From NCBI RefSeq assembly GCF_004210375.1, contig NW_027467782.1, positions 30,669,276 to 30,733,275 of the forward strand: DNA of 64,000 nt. Reading direction: 5' to 3'. The notes below the pieces were generated by a model. It was not told where the DNA came from, did no database searches, and worked only from the letters and a program-made list of their open reading frames with translations. Both the position numbers and the translations under genes were made by a program. Source of the stretch: Tachypleus tridentatus. Taxonomy: Eukaryota > Arthropoda > Merostomata > Xiphosura > Limulidae. Shown here in pieces: positions 1-11,799 of this stretch (the stretch's first letter is position 1; the number at the start of each line of letters is the position of its first letter).

Positions 1-310
1 NNNNNNNNNNNNNNNNNNNNNNNNNNNNNNNNNNNNNNNNNNNNNNNNNNNNNNNNNNNNNNNNNNNNNNNNNNNNNNNNNNNNNNNNNNNNNNNNNNNN
101 NNNNNNNNNNNNNNNNNNNNNNNNNNNNNNNNNNNNNNNNNNNNNNNNNNNNNNNNNNNNNNNNNNNNNNNNNNNNNNNNNNNNNNNNNNNNNNNNNNNN
201 NNNNNNNNNNNNNNNNNNNNNNNNNNNNNNNNNNNNNNNNNNNNNNNNNNNNNNNNNNNNNNNNNNNNNNNNNNNNNNNNNNNNNNNNNNNNNNNNNNNN
301 NNNNNNNNNN
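1..310. other. Assembly gap (N)
   Basis: All bases are N. Anything upstream, including the 5' exons of the SMG5-like gene, may be hidden here or further left. Confidence 0.99.
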
Positions 311-1480
311 TTTTCATTATGATTGAATATTCATATCTTTTATCAGGCTTGCAAAACTGTGTCAATAAAGCACCAACTATCTGTACAAATGTAGCTGTTC
401 TGTTTTCACAGTTTTCAGAAAATATTTACAGGGTCATCACTGTGACCAGTTGTACTTGGGCACAGTTTATAACTTGTCAAATTAGCTCTTCTGAGCCATT
501 AGGTTTAAATGTTTGTACTTTAGCACAGATGTGACACCATTTAAGAACTTTCATGAAATTGTATTTTGTAAACATGAAAATGTAATTATATAAAGCTGTA
601 GGTTTGAATTTGGGTATTTGTCTGTAGTTTGTACTAAATACTATATAAGTGATTTGGAAGTCAAGATAATGAAATTTCATATCCAGAAGTACTTAAAATA
701 TTATAATTGTAAATTATTCATAGTGAAATGGTAAAACACCCTTATGTTAAAAATGTATTTAAATGCTAACAAAGCTTTGTGGAAACTTAACGATAATCAC
801 GATGTCACATTACATTTCCCAGATAAATATTCTTCAAGATTTTAATACATTTCACCATTTCAACTTGTGACTGGTTAGATATCTCACAATAATGTTAATA
901 TGATATTTTTATTTTAAAAAAATTTCAGGATTGGTAATTTTCAATTTTGTTTGTATAAAATACATCTTGACTATAAAAAAATATTGTCTGGTCATTAGTA
1001 ACTTTAGTGACACAGATTTTATCGTATCATTATTACTTATCTCAGATGCATTGCATGGTATTTTTAAATATTGTAAGTATATATTTTAAAGTGTCTAACA
1101 GATTGTATTATTTCTGTATAAAATTGTTCATTATTATTACATTCTTATGACAGAGACTTTTTACTTTGAAAATAATTTATGTTTTGCAATAGTTTATGTC
1201 AAACAACCTCATGTTGGATTAAAGTTATTAATGGTATTTATCAAGTTTTGGACTTCATCATAACGATGACCAGAACAGTTTAAAATAGTTCCAATTTATC
1301 TTCTTCATTTTTATGACTTCTAATAGATCAGATATTATTATTTCTTTTGTTTTTCTTGTCACATTTTGAGGTTTATTTCAGTAATAACTTTATATTTTTC
1401 ATTTATCTCTTTGTTATGGATATTTAAATATAAAACTTTGTAATTTCTCAAATGTCTGTCAAAATTCTTTATCATGTAAA
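311..1480. other. AT-rich non-coding stretch, no feature seen
   Basis: Only short random open frames occur. No exon with plausible splice sites, repeat motif or RNA gene was recognised. It is probably intron of the SMG5-like gene. Confidence 0.5.
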
Positions 1481-1939
1481 TTAGGGTTTCCCAGAATGGT
1501 TGATATTGATCCCCTTGGTTTGGTGAGACTGTAAAGGGGTGAATAAGGACTTAAGTGGTGATAGGAGGACAGAAATAACCTCCTGTGCTAAAGTTGGCCT
1601 ATGCATCTAACTGCTGTATGACTCTCCAAGTTTGTATGTTGTTAAAACTGCAATTAGTCATGTAAATGGTTGGACTTCTGAAGAGACAGAGAAATAGGTT
1701 TAATGTTAGAAACTTCAGGGACTCAAACTCTGAAACCTACAGTCCGATATTCATCAGGCAACTTTTAGAGAAAACCTCATTCTTTTTCACATTTTATGTT
1801 TCCTAATGATTGCATCATAAAAGTTGATTATATTTTGAAGTTTCACTTCGAATTTATGTTCTAAGAATTTGAGAATCAGTGACCGCTTTATAAATTTCTA
1901 AAGGGGTCAACATCTCAAAAGGCTTTAGGAAATCCTGAT
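1481..1939. mobile_element. Possible hAT-like MITE
   Basis: The left end reads TTAGGGTTTCCCAGAATGG and continues to TGATCCCCTT. The right end, ending AGGAAATCCTGA and preceded by GGGGTCAACATCTC, is its imperfect reverse complement. This gives degenerate terminal inverted repeats of about 35 bp around roughly 460 bp of non-coding DNA. CAGGG-like ends are typical of hAT elements. I found no clear 8-bp target duplication, so the superfamily call is tentative. Confidence 0.4.
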
Positions 1940-2153
1940 ATTATTTTGATATATTTAGGTGTATGGTATACGACGTACTTGTGCTGTTTATGACCTCCAA
2001 GTTCTTATCATTCATGTTCTATGTAAAGTATAAAATCAGTGGCCTTTTAATCATTTCAAACCAGTTCATGTGTTTGGTCGAATAAACGCACGACAAAAAA
2101 TTTGTCATTATCAATTGCTAACTAATTTCTGTGTGTTATGAAAACAATGATTC

Positions 2154-2390
2154 AGGTCATTCTGAGTCAGACTTAGAAGAACAGCAGTGACACAGCTAGT
2201 TGCACCAGTGGTAGTGTGACTGAGCATGTAGTCGAAGAAGAAGAGTTGAGTGACTACGGTGAGCACAGTGGACTTAGCGTTGAGAGTGTCACGAGCACTG
2301 CTGTTGACTGCAATGGAGGACTAGAAGAAAATTTGACTAGTAATAAGGCAGTTCTGCAAAATGGACTTGATTGTATTAGCATTAAAAGTA
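2154..2390 (+). CDS. SMG5: SMG5-like exon: acidic linker
   Basis: After an acceptor-like ATTCAG the sequence reads [10 protein letters not shown] and then meets a stop. The adjacent frame continues [19 protein letters not shown] and a long Glu/Ser-rich stretch to about 2390. The two frames together look like one acidic, low-complexity segment, as found between the 14-3-3-like and PIN regions of SMG5, implying one frame break near 2190. The 3' boundary is uncertain because the frame runs into intron-like sequence. Confidence 0.5.
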
Positions 2391-5300
2391 AAATTTTGTT
2401 ACATAGTGTTATTTTATGCTCAGATTGATAAAAATAAGTGTCTGGTATTTCAGTTTTAAACATTTTTGTTTTGTATAATATTTTAATATGATGAATGTTT
2501 TTGTCAGTCTTTCGATATAGTCAACACCAAAATATCTTTTTGAGTATTATCATCCTAAATATAGGTCTCTAGTGGAACAGGAATTGACACCCTCAGTAGT
2601 TGAAGTCATTAAAATCATCAACCAAGAAGGACTTTTGCCGGGTATCAAAGTTGTTGCTGATTGGCTAATCATCAATAGTGACATTATTGTAACTTATGGA
2701 GAGGTGATTAAAGCTGTTTCTTTGTTTGTTTAAATTCTGGTATATTTATGTTAAATTGTAATTTTTTCTGGAGTGTTATTATCTTACTACAAGTTATTTT
2801 AAACTGTGGTATTCATATATGATATCACTATTTTTGCTTTAAATAACCAATTTGTTCTGGCATTTGATTTATATAAATATGTATGACTAATTGCTATTTG
2901 ATCATTTGATATCGTATGGTAATTTTTATATGGAATCAAACTTTTGATATGCACTGCTGGCCAAAACCTTAAAGTCAGTGAACATGAAAAAATATGCATT
3001 TTGCATTGTTAGACTCAACCACTTATTTGAGTCGAGCTTTGAAAGATGAAAATAAGAAAAGGGAAAATAAAAAATAAAAAACTTTTCAGCATTTAATAGG
3101 AAAATGTGAACACTATGAAATTAGCCTAAATACTAGCTGGTCAAAAGTTTAAGACCATACAGAAACGAAGCGTTAATCGGTAAACACGTAATGAAATTTA
3201 GTGATTTGTGTTCAAGCATTAGCGTTGTCAACATCTCCCACTGACATCTCCTGTGTTACATTGGGTAAAAACATGGCAAAGGCTAAAAAGTTGACAGAGT
3301 TTGAACTTGGCAGAATTGTTGAGCTGCAAAAGCAAGGTCTCTCTTGATGTTGCAAATTTCTTAAAAGACCCTGAAAGATATGGAACGAGAATTTCAAGTG
3401 GTTGGGCCATGAAAATTTCACCGGTGTTGAGTAGTGTTGATGCAGAATGTAGATCAAGAACAATAAGATGGCATCTGTGAGAGAAAGGCTTTGAAAACTG
3501 TAAACGTCTTCAAAGGCCATGCCTCCTTCCACACCATGAAACAGCTCAGTTAAACTTTGCTGAGAAGCACCAAACATGGGACCTAGAAAAGTGGAAGAAG
3601 GTTTTGTTCTCTGATGAGAAAAGATTTTACCTGGATGGTCCAGATGGCTTCCAACGTTACTAGCACGATAAGGATATCCTGGGGTACTTTCTCCTTCCAG
3701 TATTATACAGGGCATCAAACAGCAGCTGGTTACATTGGCATGTTGGAGAGAGCATCCTTATTGACTGAAGGCCCTTACTTTGTGAAAATGACTGGATCTT
3801 TCTCAAGAACAATGCTGCAATCCACAATGCCCACAGCACAAAGGACTGTTTCATGATGAATAACGTGATTCTTTTGGATCATCCAGCGTGTTTGCTCAAA
3901 CTGAATCCCATTCAAAATGTTTGGGGGTGGATAGCAAGGTCTTTGATGTGAAAGAATTAGCAAAAGTATAATATTACTACAAATATATAGACAGACAGAC
4001 CAACACCTGGTAGTTGTTGTGAACTTACTGGACTGCTTTAAGTTGCTGTAAGTTTAATGCTTGGTATTTTCTGATGCTAGTCCTCCAAGTGTTCAAGGTT
4101 TTGTCTGGAATGGACCAGAATGGAAACAAACACAGCCTTTGCCAGAGGACTTTACCCTACGTGGGCTAGCCCCACTTGAGAATTTTCACCTTCAGTTGGA
4201 ATTTGATACATCCTATGGACTTAGTTCGAAAGAAGCTAGTAATTGTTGATTTAAGTCAAATTAAATTACGTGATTTATTTGCTTACATATATAATAAAAA
4301 CTCTGAATATGCAAAAGAAGTAATCTAGTAAAAGAAGAAAACTATCACATTTTGACATAATAACTTTCTACAATATAAATATTTATCTCTGCTTAGTTTT
4401 TTTGTTGTAGTTATTTGAATTTTAAAAGAAGTTCTATATGTGGAATTCTGACTAACCAGTTGTTATTTCATCTAGAAACAGTTGAATATGTAGCTTTTTT
4501 TGTATTACATGGTTGATCTTTATATTATAAATAATTATTATGTTACTGTGTAGTAAATTAAAACTTTATTGGATGATAAAACTTAAGTTTTTTTACAAAT
4601 AATTTAGTGCACTTACCCCTGTCACAACTCACATTTCATCCTTCCATAACTTAGAAATAACAACGTGATTTTTTGTTCAGGCAAATGTTTCAACATTTTT
4701 CTGCAGATGTTCTTCAGGTAAGTAGCTTATGGGATGTATGTGTGGAAGGCTGTAAGCTTACAACTGTAAAAAGTGATATATTACAACAGTCTCTCTGTGA
4801 TAACTTATAGTTGTTTGGCTCTGTTTCTTTGTTGTTGTTTTCCTGAATTACACGTTGTACTCAAGTTTAGTGATTGCATAAAGGCTTCTACAAGTCATTA
4901 TATGCTAGTGGTTTATGTCTATTTAATTTGTGTAACGAGAGTGATGTAAGATTGTGGGATATAACACTGGAACATTCATTGTAACTGAACAATGTCATAT
5001 ATATGTTGTTACTGCCTTCATTCTGTGTAAACATAGTTACTTTTGTTACTTCAGTATCCAAACTTTTGTCATGAGAACACTGAAACTGGCCAGTTTAGAT
5101 AAAATGCTTGTGTTTAATTTTTTTTTGCTCTCCAGCTTTCATTAGTTCTCTTAACTTTTTTACAATCATTTTGTGTGTTGTAATAATTAATATTTATTTA
5201 CCTGTTAGATATCAGTGGATATGTATTCTGGAATTTCATATTATACCACTAATATGTAGACTTTTTGAGGGAAAAAAAAAGTTTATAAATTAATGTACAC

Positions 5301-6700
5301 AATATTAATGAGATTGTTCAAAAGTGTTAAGTTGAATTTTGTGTTAATCAAGATTTGATTTTCTCACACAAGTGTATTAGCTAAAATGCATACATAAACA
5401 TTTGTTTTTTTTGCTTGTGGTGTTACTAGGTTTTTCTCCACATACAGTGTCTTCACAATTTTGGCCAGTTATTAGCTAGGCTCCCAAAGACAGGAGTCAG
5501 TTTTAACTCTGAAAAAGAATGCTTTACTGCAAGTAGCACAGAAAAAAGTTTCAGTGGAGCTGTAAGTACTGAGGCTGTAAGTTTATAACAATCTAAATGT
5601 TATTGTGTTATTGACTAGTTACTGGTGTCCATCTCTTTTTCATAACTGTTTCTTTGTACACTTCTCCTTTTGTTCTTTTTTTCTGTTTCTGTTATAAGCA
5701 TTAGTGATAAACCAAAAATTTGAATTTGATGCCGACTGAAGAAATGTGTAAATATTATGATAAGACAGTTAAAGAGTAAGTGAATATTTGTTTGAAACTT
5801 CCTGATGAAACCATAAACAACAGAAGAGTTTTGGAGAAAGAAAACTAACACTGGAAGTTTTTGTCTGACTTGTATGCACCATTATTCCAAAAACTGAATT
5901 GTGAATTTTTTATTAACTTTAGAGAAGTATTGAATTAATTTCATACTTCTGTTTTATGTCATTACACAAGAAGAAACCTTGCACTAATTACTAAATGATA
6001 TATATGTATATATATAAATGTATGTGTGTGTGTGTATAGTTTCTAGGCAAAGATGAGACTTGTTTAGTTTAGTGCCTGGGTTTTAACAAGCAGAATAAAT
6101 TACTTTGTTTTTTTATTTAACCTGTTAAATTTTATTCAGGTATTTGTTGTTTTCAAGAGTATTTTTTAGTGTTAATCTTTTGAATTAATTATATTTCTCA
6201 AGGAGTTGAGCAACCTGTAGGTCAAAGAAAACAGATGATGTGGAACATGGCTCATCTGTGGTTGAAGGTAGGAATGTTGTGAAAAATATATTGTCATGAC
6301 TCTATAGTATTATTAGAAATATAAATATATGTTAACTGTCTTATGTTGTATAAAGCATATCAGTTTATGATGTCAATTTATTTTTATATATTTTTTGTTC
6401 TTGTTTGCAAATTCTACTTGACTAATATTTTAATGTTAGTGAATTTTCCTTTAGTATACAAATTTTTTAAATGATGAAACATATCAGTAATATTTTTTGA
6501 TTCATATGTCTAATATTTCACTGATATGGGTATGTGGATCTAGGCTGAAGTGAATGATTTGGAATCTAAAGTGAAAGGAGGAGGATTTCCCCAACTTTCC
6601 CCTTATCTGGTTCCTGACATTAGCTCCTTCTGTCAACATTTGGCATTGTCAAAGCAGCTGAGATTATCCAAGAGATTTGTTATTGTTGTGCCATCTGTTG
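2154..6700 (+). CDS. SMG5: SMG5-like gene (3' part, multi-exon, incomplete)
   Basis: Gene-level entry. Seven exon-like blocks encode, in order, an acidic Ser/Glu-rich region, an EST1-type helical segment, the PLPED segment, a segment like the human SMG5 stretch following IRSFGHFIARL, the RNRLMRDMAQL-like helix and the SPYLVPD start of the PIN domain. SMG5 binds phosphorylated UPF1 and recruits decay and phosphatase activities in nonsense-mediated mRNA decay; its PIN domain is known to lack full catalytic residues. The order and spacing match the SMG5 C-terminal half as I recall it. Two points are odd: the acidic exon needs a frame change near 2190, and phases do not close cleanly around the 37-bp mini-exon. 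The remaining PIN exons are not visible before the next locus. It could be a truncated or decaying paralogue, or a gene with assembly indels. Confidence 0.75.
2565..2703 (+). CDS. SMG5: SMG5-like exon: EST1-type helical segment
   Basis: An acceptor (AATATAG) and donor (GAG|GTGATT) bracket 139 bp. The open frame reads [20 protein letters not shown] followed by [14 protein letters not shown]. The LLPxIKVxxDWL pattern is typical of the EST1/SMG5/SMG7 helical domain (human proteins have LLPxVKVxxDWL-like strings). No stops. A Tc1-like transposon lies in the following intron. Confidence 0.75.
2951..3975 (+). mobile_element. Tc1/mariner-superfamily DNA transposon, decayed
   Basis: The left end has the CTGGCCAAAACCTTAAAG motif at about 2956, repeated as CTGGTCAAAAGTTTAAGACC at about 3139. 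This resembles the paired direct repeats of IR/DR-type Tc1 ends. The transposase starts at 3273 ([20 protein letters not shown]). Pieces in several frames follow: [11 protein letters not shown] at about 3358, [15 protein letters not shown] at about 3606, [15 protein letters not shown] at about 3809 and [13 protein letters not shown] at about 3900. These are the DD34E-type landmarks. Many frameshifts and stops, and a missing right terminal repeat, mark it as dead. It sits in an SMG5 intron in the same orientation as the gene. Confidence 0.85.
4081..4238 (+). CDS. SMG5: SMG5-like exon: PLPED segment
   Basis: Acceptor GATGCTAG and donor GCTA|GTAATT. The frame reads [18 protein letters not shown], then [18 protein letters not shown] and LQLEFD. 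SMG5 and SMG7 share a PLPED..L.GF.PL....L.FD signature, so the assignment is strong at family level. No internal stop up to the donor. Confidence 0.8.
4681..4717 (+). CDS. SMG5: SMG5-like mini-exon (putative)
   Basis: TTTTTGTTCAG precedes 37 bp that end in CTTCAG|GTAAGT, a perfect donor. Read as [12 protein letters not shown] it leads into the next exon ([12 protein letters not shown]), matching the human VRICCIRSFGHFIARL area. Its phase does not agree with the upstream exon, so one boundary is wrong or a base is missing. Confidence 0.45.
5448..5576 (+). CDS. SMG5: SMG5-like exon: [12 protein letters not shown] segment
   Basis: Acceptor CCACATACAG. The frame reads [20 protein letters not shown] and continues to [18 protein letters not shown]. 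Human SMG5 has CIRSFGHFIARLQGSILQFN here. There are two perfect GTAAGT donors, at 5562 and 5577, 15 bp apart and in the same phase, so the exon could end at 5561 or 5576. Confidence 0.7.
6203..6267 (+). CDS. SMG5: SMG5-like exon: [14 protein letters not shown] helix
   Basis: Acceptor TTTCTCAAG and donor TTGAAG|GTAGGA. The frame [21 protein letters not shown] matches human RRNRLMRDMAQLRLQLE just before the PIN domain. It ends in phase 0, which fits the next exon. Confidence 0.75.
6544..6700 (+). CDS. SMG5: SMG5-like exon: start of PIN domain
   Basis: Acceptor GATCTAG and donor TGTTG|GTAAGT. The frame begins [14 protein letters not shown], then [16 protein letters not shown] and [14 protein letters not shown]. 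Human SMG5 reads MSPYLVPDTQALCHHL...SGRFIVIIPRTV, a very close match marking the first strand of the C-terminal PIN fold. Clean frame. The exon that should carry the following DGLDLLKKE-like segment was not found downstream. Confidence 0.85.
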
Positions 6701-9126
6701 GTAAGTACATTCAGTAGCACAGTTTACTTTTACTATTAGTTTTTGCTTCATAATTAACAAATAAAACTGAAGGTTATAGATACTCTTGTTGAGTCAAGTT
6801 ACTCAGCACAATATGAAAGTCAAACATAGAAAATTGTGTTATTCCCTTCTTACTCAGAGAGGTTGTTCCACTATAATTACTTCTAGAACCTTCTAAATGT
6901 GTATTGAAAGTTTTTTATACAAATTTGTATTTCATCTGCTATTTTCTCAATTTTTAACACTATATGGGTGCTGTCTGTTTGACTGGCCTTGTAACCAACA
7001 CAACAAAACATGATATCTTAATTATCCTTTCCTTCTTTTTAGGATGACTGCAGATTTCAGCAGAAAATTACAATTATTTATCCTAAATGGCAACAAGCTT
7101 GTAACAGTGTACTTCTGTTTTTAATTTTGTTGTTTTGTTTCTCTTTTATTCATGCTTCATTATAATCTATAGTAACAAAGTGCAGGGAATTTATTTTAAA
7201 AACAATTAGGATATGTCACCTATCATCTAACAACATATATTCTTTGTGCATTCCTCAAGGCAACAAAATTCCCATTTACCTTTTTTTTTTAATCTAATCT
7301 ATTAAATTTTTAATTTGTACATTTTAGGACTTTTTGGTTAAAGTTTACACATCTATAAAAAAAAATAACATGTTAAAGAAAAAATTCAACACTTCAGGAT
7401 TGAAACCTTTTTGATCTTGGAAGCTGATCTTCATCGAACCTAAGTTGGTTGTCCCAAAAATAATTGTATAATTTTCAAATACTCATTTTGGAAATAAAGT
7501 TCAAAGAGTAAACCAGAATTACTCATACTTATCTTTCTTTCTAACTTACCTACTTATGAAAAGGTTTAAAACATTTCATTACCTAGTGGAATACTGATAT
7601 CCTTTTACTAAAATGAAACAAAGACATTACAGTCACGTAGGTCATAGAATGGCTTTTTTATTGGTCATAAATATGTAATGTTAACAAGAAAGCATGAGTA
7701 AATAAATAATTTAGAAAGAGATCAGACATTCTTATTTTAGTTTCTGGCCTGTTAGTATCTGTAATCAGAGTACCTAATTATGAAATATTGTAACACTTAA
7801 AGGGAAGAAAGAAAGCTTAAAACAAGCCTCCATGGGAGTGTACTTGTAATTCCAGTTCAGATTTAACACAAAGCTATCTGGTTGGTGAGTGCATGGCCAT
7901 CCTATTTTATCAATGTTGATTTCATTTATTGTTCATGGAAGGTGATCCACTATCTTCTCATAATTCTGAAAGTGAAGTGGTCCTATTCTAGGTCCTTGGT
8001 TGAGCACAGGTACCATGGAGGCATCCTGATGGATGGGTTCTATATATATATATATTTATAACCATTCTGTTCAAAATACAGCAATGGTGTAAAGAGTATA
8101 CCATCCCTTAAATTGAGTGGCATCATAGAATTAAACATCTAAATGCAGTTCTCCTCTTCAATTGGATGTGCTCATCCTATCCTCATGCAGATGTTTGAAT
8201 CCTGCAGGCTGGTTTTTGAATATCAAGAGAGCCAATCAACTTTAGTCCTCACACAGGTTTGGGGTTGTCCATCTGTCTCCCTTGATTCTTCCTTCTGTGA
8301 ATTGGGTAATGGAAAGTAAGCAGTATATTTCTGTTTCTGTCTTGGGCACTCCCTCATTCTCTCATGAGATATGGATGTTACTGACCTTTGAATGTTTTGG
8401 CACAGTCCTACAGTGACAGGAATTTATTGCTTGCAGTGAGCTTCCAGCAAATACAGGATGACACATTTCCAGATTTCTGGGTCAATCCTGTATCATGCCC
8501 TGGAGTCTGTGTTTGCCTCACATCCATGATTTTAGGGCCTGAAATGACTGTGATGATCCTTGCCTTACCTTCAAGCAAATGTCAGTACCCAGCGAGGAGG
8601 TTTTAGATGTGGTTAACATGATAAATATGAGTTGGTTACGTTTGTGTCTGACATCTTAATTAGATGAACACAATCCTCCTATGGCAGTTCCTGGAGGGGG
8701 CATATAGATACAAGCCAACTTTAGTTGAAACTGGCAAAAAGTGTATGTAGAATAAACAGACATACAAGTGAATCACACTTCTGCTTTATATATTTATATT
8801 AATAATATTTTAATATAATAGCCTACATTTAATCCTGATGTTAAGGTTAGCAGTTTAATTTTTAACATTTCTAACAAAGGTGAAGAATTGCATATTGTGT
8901 TACATAATCTAACAGCTGTTCAGTTTTTAATTAAATTATAATAAATGGTTTCAGCTTGAGTTTTGAGTTAAAAGTTCAAATATGTCTTATGAGAGAAGCG
9001 TAAGGTAAAAATTATTTTCAAACTTTCTTCACTAAAGAAAGTTTGAAATACGTTTTCTCTATTTTATTAAGCTTATGATATATATAAGAAGATTGTGATA
9101 GTAAACATATATACTGTTACTTTATA
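6701..9126. other. Non-coding stretch without the expected PIN exons
   Basis: I looked for the continuation of the SMG5 PIN domain and saw none. The part from about 7800 to 8700 has a different, less AT-rich texture with short TA repeats at 8041 and may be an unrecognised dispersed repeat. A small 12-bp hairpin (TCAAACTTTCTT and its complement, 9018-9046) precedes the Tudor exon. Confidence 0.4.
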
Positions 9127-9351
9127 AATTGGGAGACTACTGTCAGGCAATATTTTCTGAAGATGGACTTCTATGAAGCATGTGTTATGAGTACTAATGA
9201 ACAAGAAGGGACATGTGTTGTTCACTTTCTAGGGTATGGTAATGAGGAAGAAGTTTGGATTGGAGATCTTCTTGCATCTCAAGGAAAGCATGCAAGAGCA
9301 CAGCAGGAACTTGCAGCCCAAGGTTATTTTGTTGATAACATTGATGTGGAG
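9127..9351 (+). pseudogene. SMN-like Tudor-domain exon, frame broken
   Basis: One frame reads LGDYCQAIFSEDG and stops shortly after. The neighbouring frame continues DFYEACVMSTNEQEGTCVVH, then FLGYGNEEEVWIGDLLASQG, ending NIDVE before donor GAG|GTAAAA. Together this is a Tudor fold of SMN type (human SMN: KCSAIWSEDG...[21 protein letters not shown]). SMN Tudor domains bind dimethylarginine in Sm proteins during snRNP assembly. About two bases appear to be missing between the halves (near 9166). No acceptor AG is evident at the left, and no other SMN exon (such as the C-terminal YG box) is visible. Either a gene remnant or an exon hit by an indel error. SPF30-type Tudor proteins are a less likely alternative. 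Confidence 0.65.
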
Positions 9352-11031
9352 GTAAAATATGCATACTCAGTCAGTAATTTAAGACTTGTATAACATTATA
9401 CATTTATATATATTTATTATATTGACCTTTAAGTCATTGCTAACCTACATCACAGAAGCTACAAGGATGCAGCACATGTGCACCCATCTTACTGTATCCA
9501 AGAGCATAAAACTGACCTTTAGTCATCACAAAGTTACCTATCTTGGCTGAGCTTTAGTGGGCTAGTATTTTCAGTTATATATGTATTATCATTACTACAA
9601 TTAACAAATATGTTTTTAAACTTATTTCTTTTGTAAAATATAGAACTGTAAATAAAGAAGTAAAGCAAACAATTATCTCTTCCAGTTACAACCTTTGTAC
9701 TCAGTTGCTCTTTGCCTTATGTTGCTAATATTTAAGAAACTTCACACGTGGAAGATGAGAAATTAAATAATTTTTAAAGGTTTTATATATATACGTTTGA
9801 ATAACCAAAAATTTATAAATTACTATATTGATACCATTATAATTTATCAAGTGTAGTAACTAAGCTGTATTTGGGTCTTAAAGAATATGAAATTTCAAAC
9901 GGGCTAAAGACCCAACTTACCAGCACAAAGTAATACTTTAAAATGGTTGAGAAAACCACTTGAGGGATATTTTAAGCTTTTGATTGGTTATTCACAAGAT
10001 GTAAGTGCATATAAGGACCTGTTTTCAAAAATGGGAAGAAGTGAGTAGAGCCACTGTGTTTAATTCAGTATATGAATGATATATCAACAAATAGAAAAGA
10101 TAGGAGGTTCTTATTTCATATTCTAGCTTCTCAGTATTAGTAATTTGAGTTCCTAATTTGTACAAAACAATAAGCTTCGTACTTGGACACCCAATCTGAA
10201 CCAATGCTGCATTTAACGTACCTTGTGACACACAGAAATCAATGTTTAAAAGTGTTTTTTTAATATTTATTTTTAAATTAAGAAATAGAATAATGTATAA
10301 TATGAAAATTTACAGTATAATCTACAATTTGATACCAAACATAATGACATAAATTCATAAAATAGTATTATAGTATTAAAGCAGTATTATAATTGCCTGA
10401 GAACAAGCTATTTTTTTTATGTAATATATTGTAATGAATATATGTGTGTCCATGAAAGATATCATAAGTGAATGTTTTAAAAGTATTGCATGGTATTGTA
10501 AACAGTATAAATACAAAAATGCTTTGTTTCTAAACTCTGCCACAGTGATTTTGTATCTAAACTTTATGTAGTATTTGTCAACCTTGACTGTGTTCTTTAG
10601 GTTTATTCCCATTTTGTTTACAACTATTTAGTCTTAGTGCCAATGGAAGTAGACAGCTTTTATGTCACTAGTTGCTCCACACATTTTTATTTTTGTGTGT
10701 TTTATCTTGTACAAAATAATACTTTTTCAAGAATTGAAAGAAATCCTTTAATTATTGCACAGAATAAGTTTTTTCCTTCAGATAACTTAATACTTGCATG
10801 TTAAAATTTTAAATATTTAGTATTGTACTTAAAGCTGGTAGAAGTATGTGTAACATTATTCTAAAACTGAAATCTATAAAGCTATAAAATTAATGATAAT
10901 TATTGAATTATAATTTCAAATACTAAAGATTACTTGTAGTAACATCATTCTTTCAAAGAGGTAACTGCTAAAATTATACTTCTAGTTTCATTTTAAAGGT
11001 ATTTTAGTTTAAAAAATAAAATTGTGTTCTA
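9352..11031. other. AT-rich non-coding stretch
   Basis: No exon, RNA gene or clear repeat recognised; only short frames with random composition. Confidence 0.4.
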
Positions 11032-11039
11032 TTCACCAG

Positions 11040-11316
11040 GGCCTGGCATGGCCGCGTGTTAAGGCATGTGACTCGTAATCTGAGGGTTGCGGGTTCGCAT
11101 CCCCATCGCGCCAAACATGCTCGCCATTTCAGCTGTGGGGGCATTATAATGTTACGGTCAATCCCACTATTCATTGGTAAAAGAGTAGCCCAAGAGTTGG
11201 CAGTGGGTGGTGATGACTAGCTGCCTTCCCTCTCGTCTTACACTGCTAAATTAGGGACGGCTAGCACAGATAGACCTCGAGTAGTTTTGTGTGAAATTCA
11301 AAAACAAAACAATCTT
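11040..11316 (+). mobile_element. tRNA-derived SINE, copy 1
   Basis: The tRNA-like head carries an A-box-like segment and the B box GGGTTCGCATCC. The body reads CAATCCCACTATTCATTGG and AAGAGTAGCCCAAGAGTTGG, and the tail ends in AAAACAAAAC. Perfect flanking target duplications TTCACCAG lie at 11032-11039 and 11317-11324. Nearly the same sequence occurs at 26928. The family looks like one abundant in horseshoe crabs (from memory). The internal pol III promoter boxes are visible. Confidence 0.9.
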
Positions 11317-11799
11317 TTCACCAGAAAGAGTTATTACCTGAGTGTGCACTTCAGTGTAAGTTCCTGAGCATGCTGCAGGCCTCTAACAAAGCTCTCATTC
11401 CTACATCTATTAATGTGCATTGTACCAGTCTGTTGTTTCATCATTATTAAACCATAGCCCCCCAGCAGTAGGAGGGTGACACATCTTTTATGTGTAGTAG
11501 TCACCACAAACACAAGTGTAGTCTTTCCTTTCTTCATTATCAAGTAGAATAATACTAAGTTTAAACTTAACAGTTAGAACTTTCATTTGAATTATGTTGA
11601 TTTTGATTTTCTTTTAATTCACCTTTTATTGTTAGGGGAAACATGTCCTACTACCTGTTATTGTTATTTAATCCAATGTACAAGTTTCATCCAGTAATCT
11701 TCAAGGTCATTATTAGATCTATGGCTATTGCCATACTTGTTTTAGTGTATTTCTAATTATTGCCGTTATTTTCTTTCTTTATGATTTAAGAAAGAGGAC

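Noticed and set aside
3212-3718. 168-residue frame on the - strand
   Set aside because: Antisense shadow of the Tc1-like transposase, with no protein-family character.
11040-11316. Possible tRNA gene (B box visible; also 26928 and 46275)
   Set aside because: The tRNA-like head is followed by SINE body, tail and target duplications; these are retroposed SINEs, not tRNA genes.
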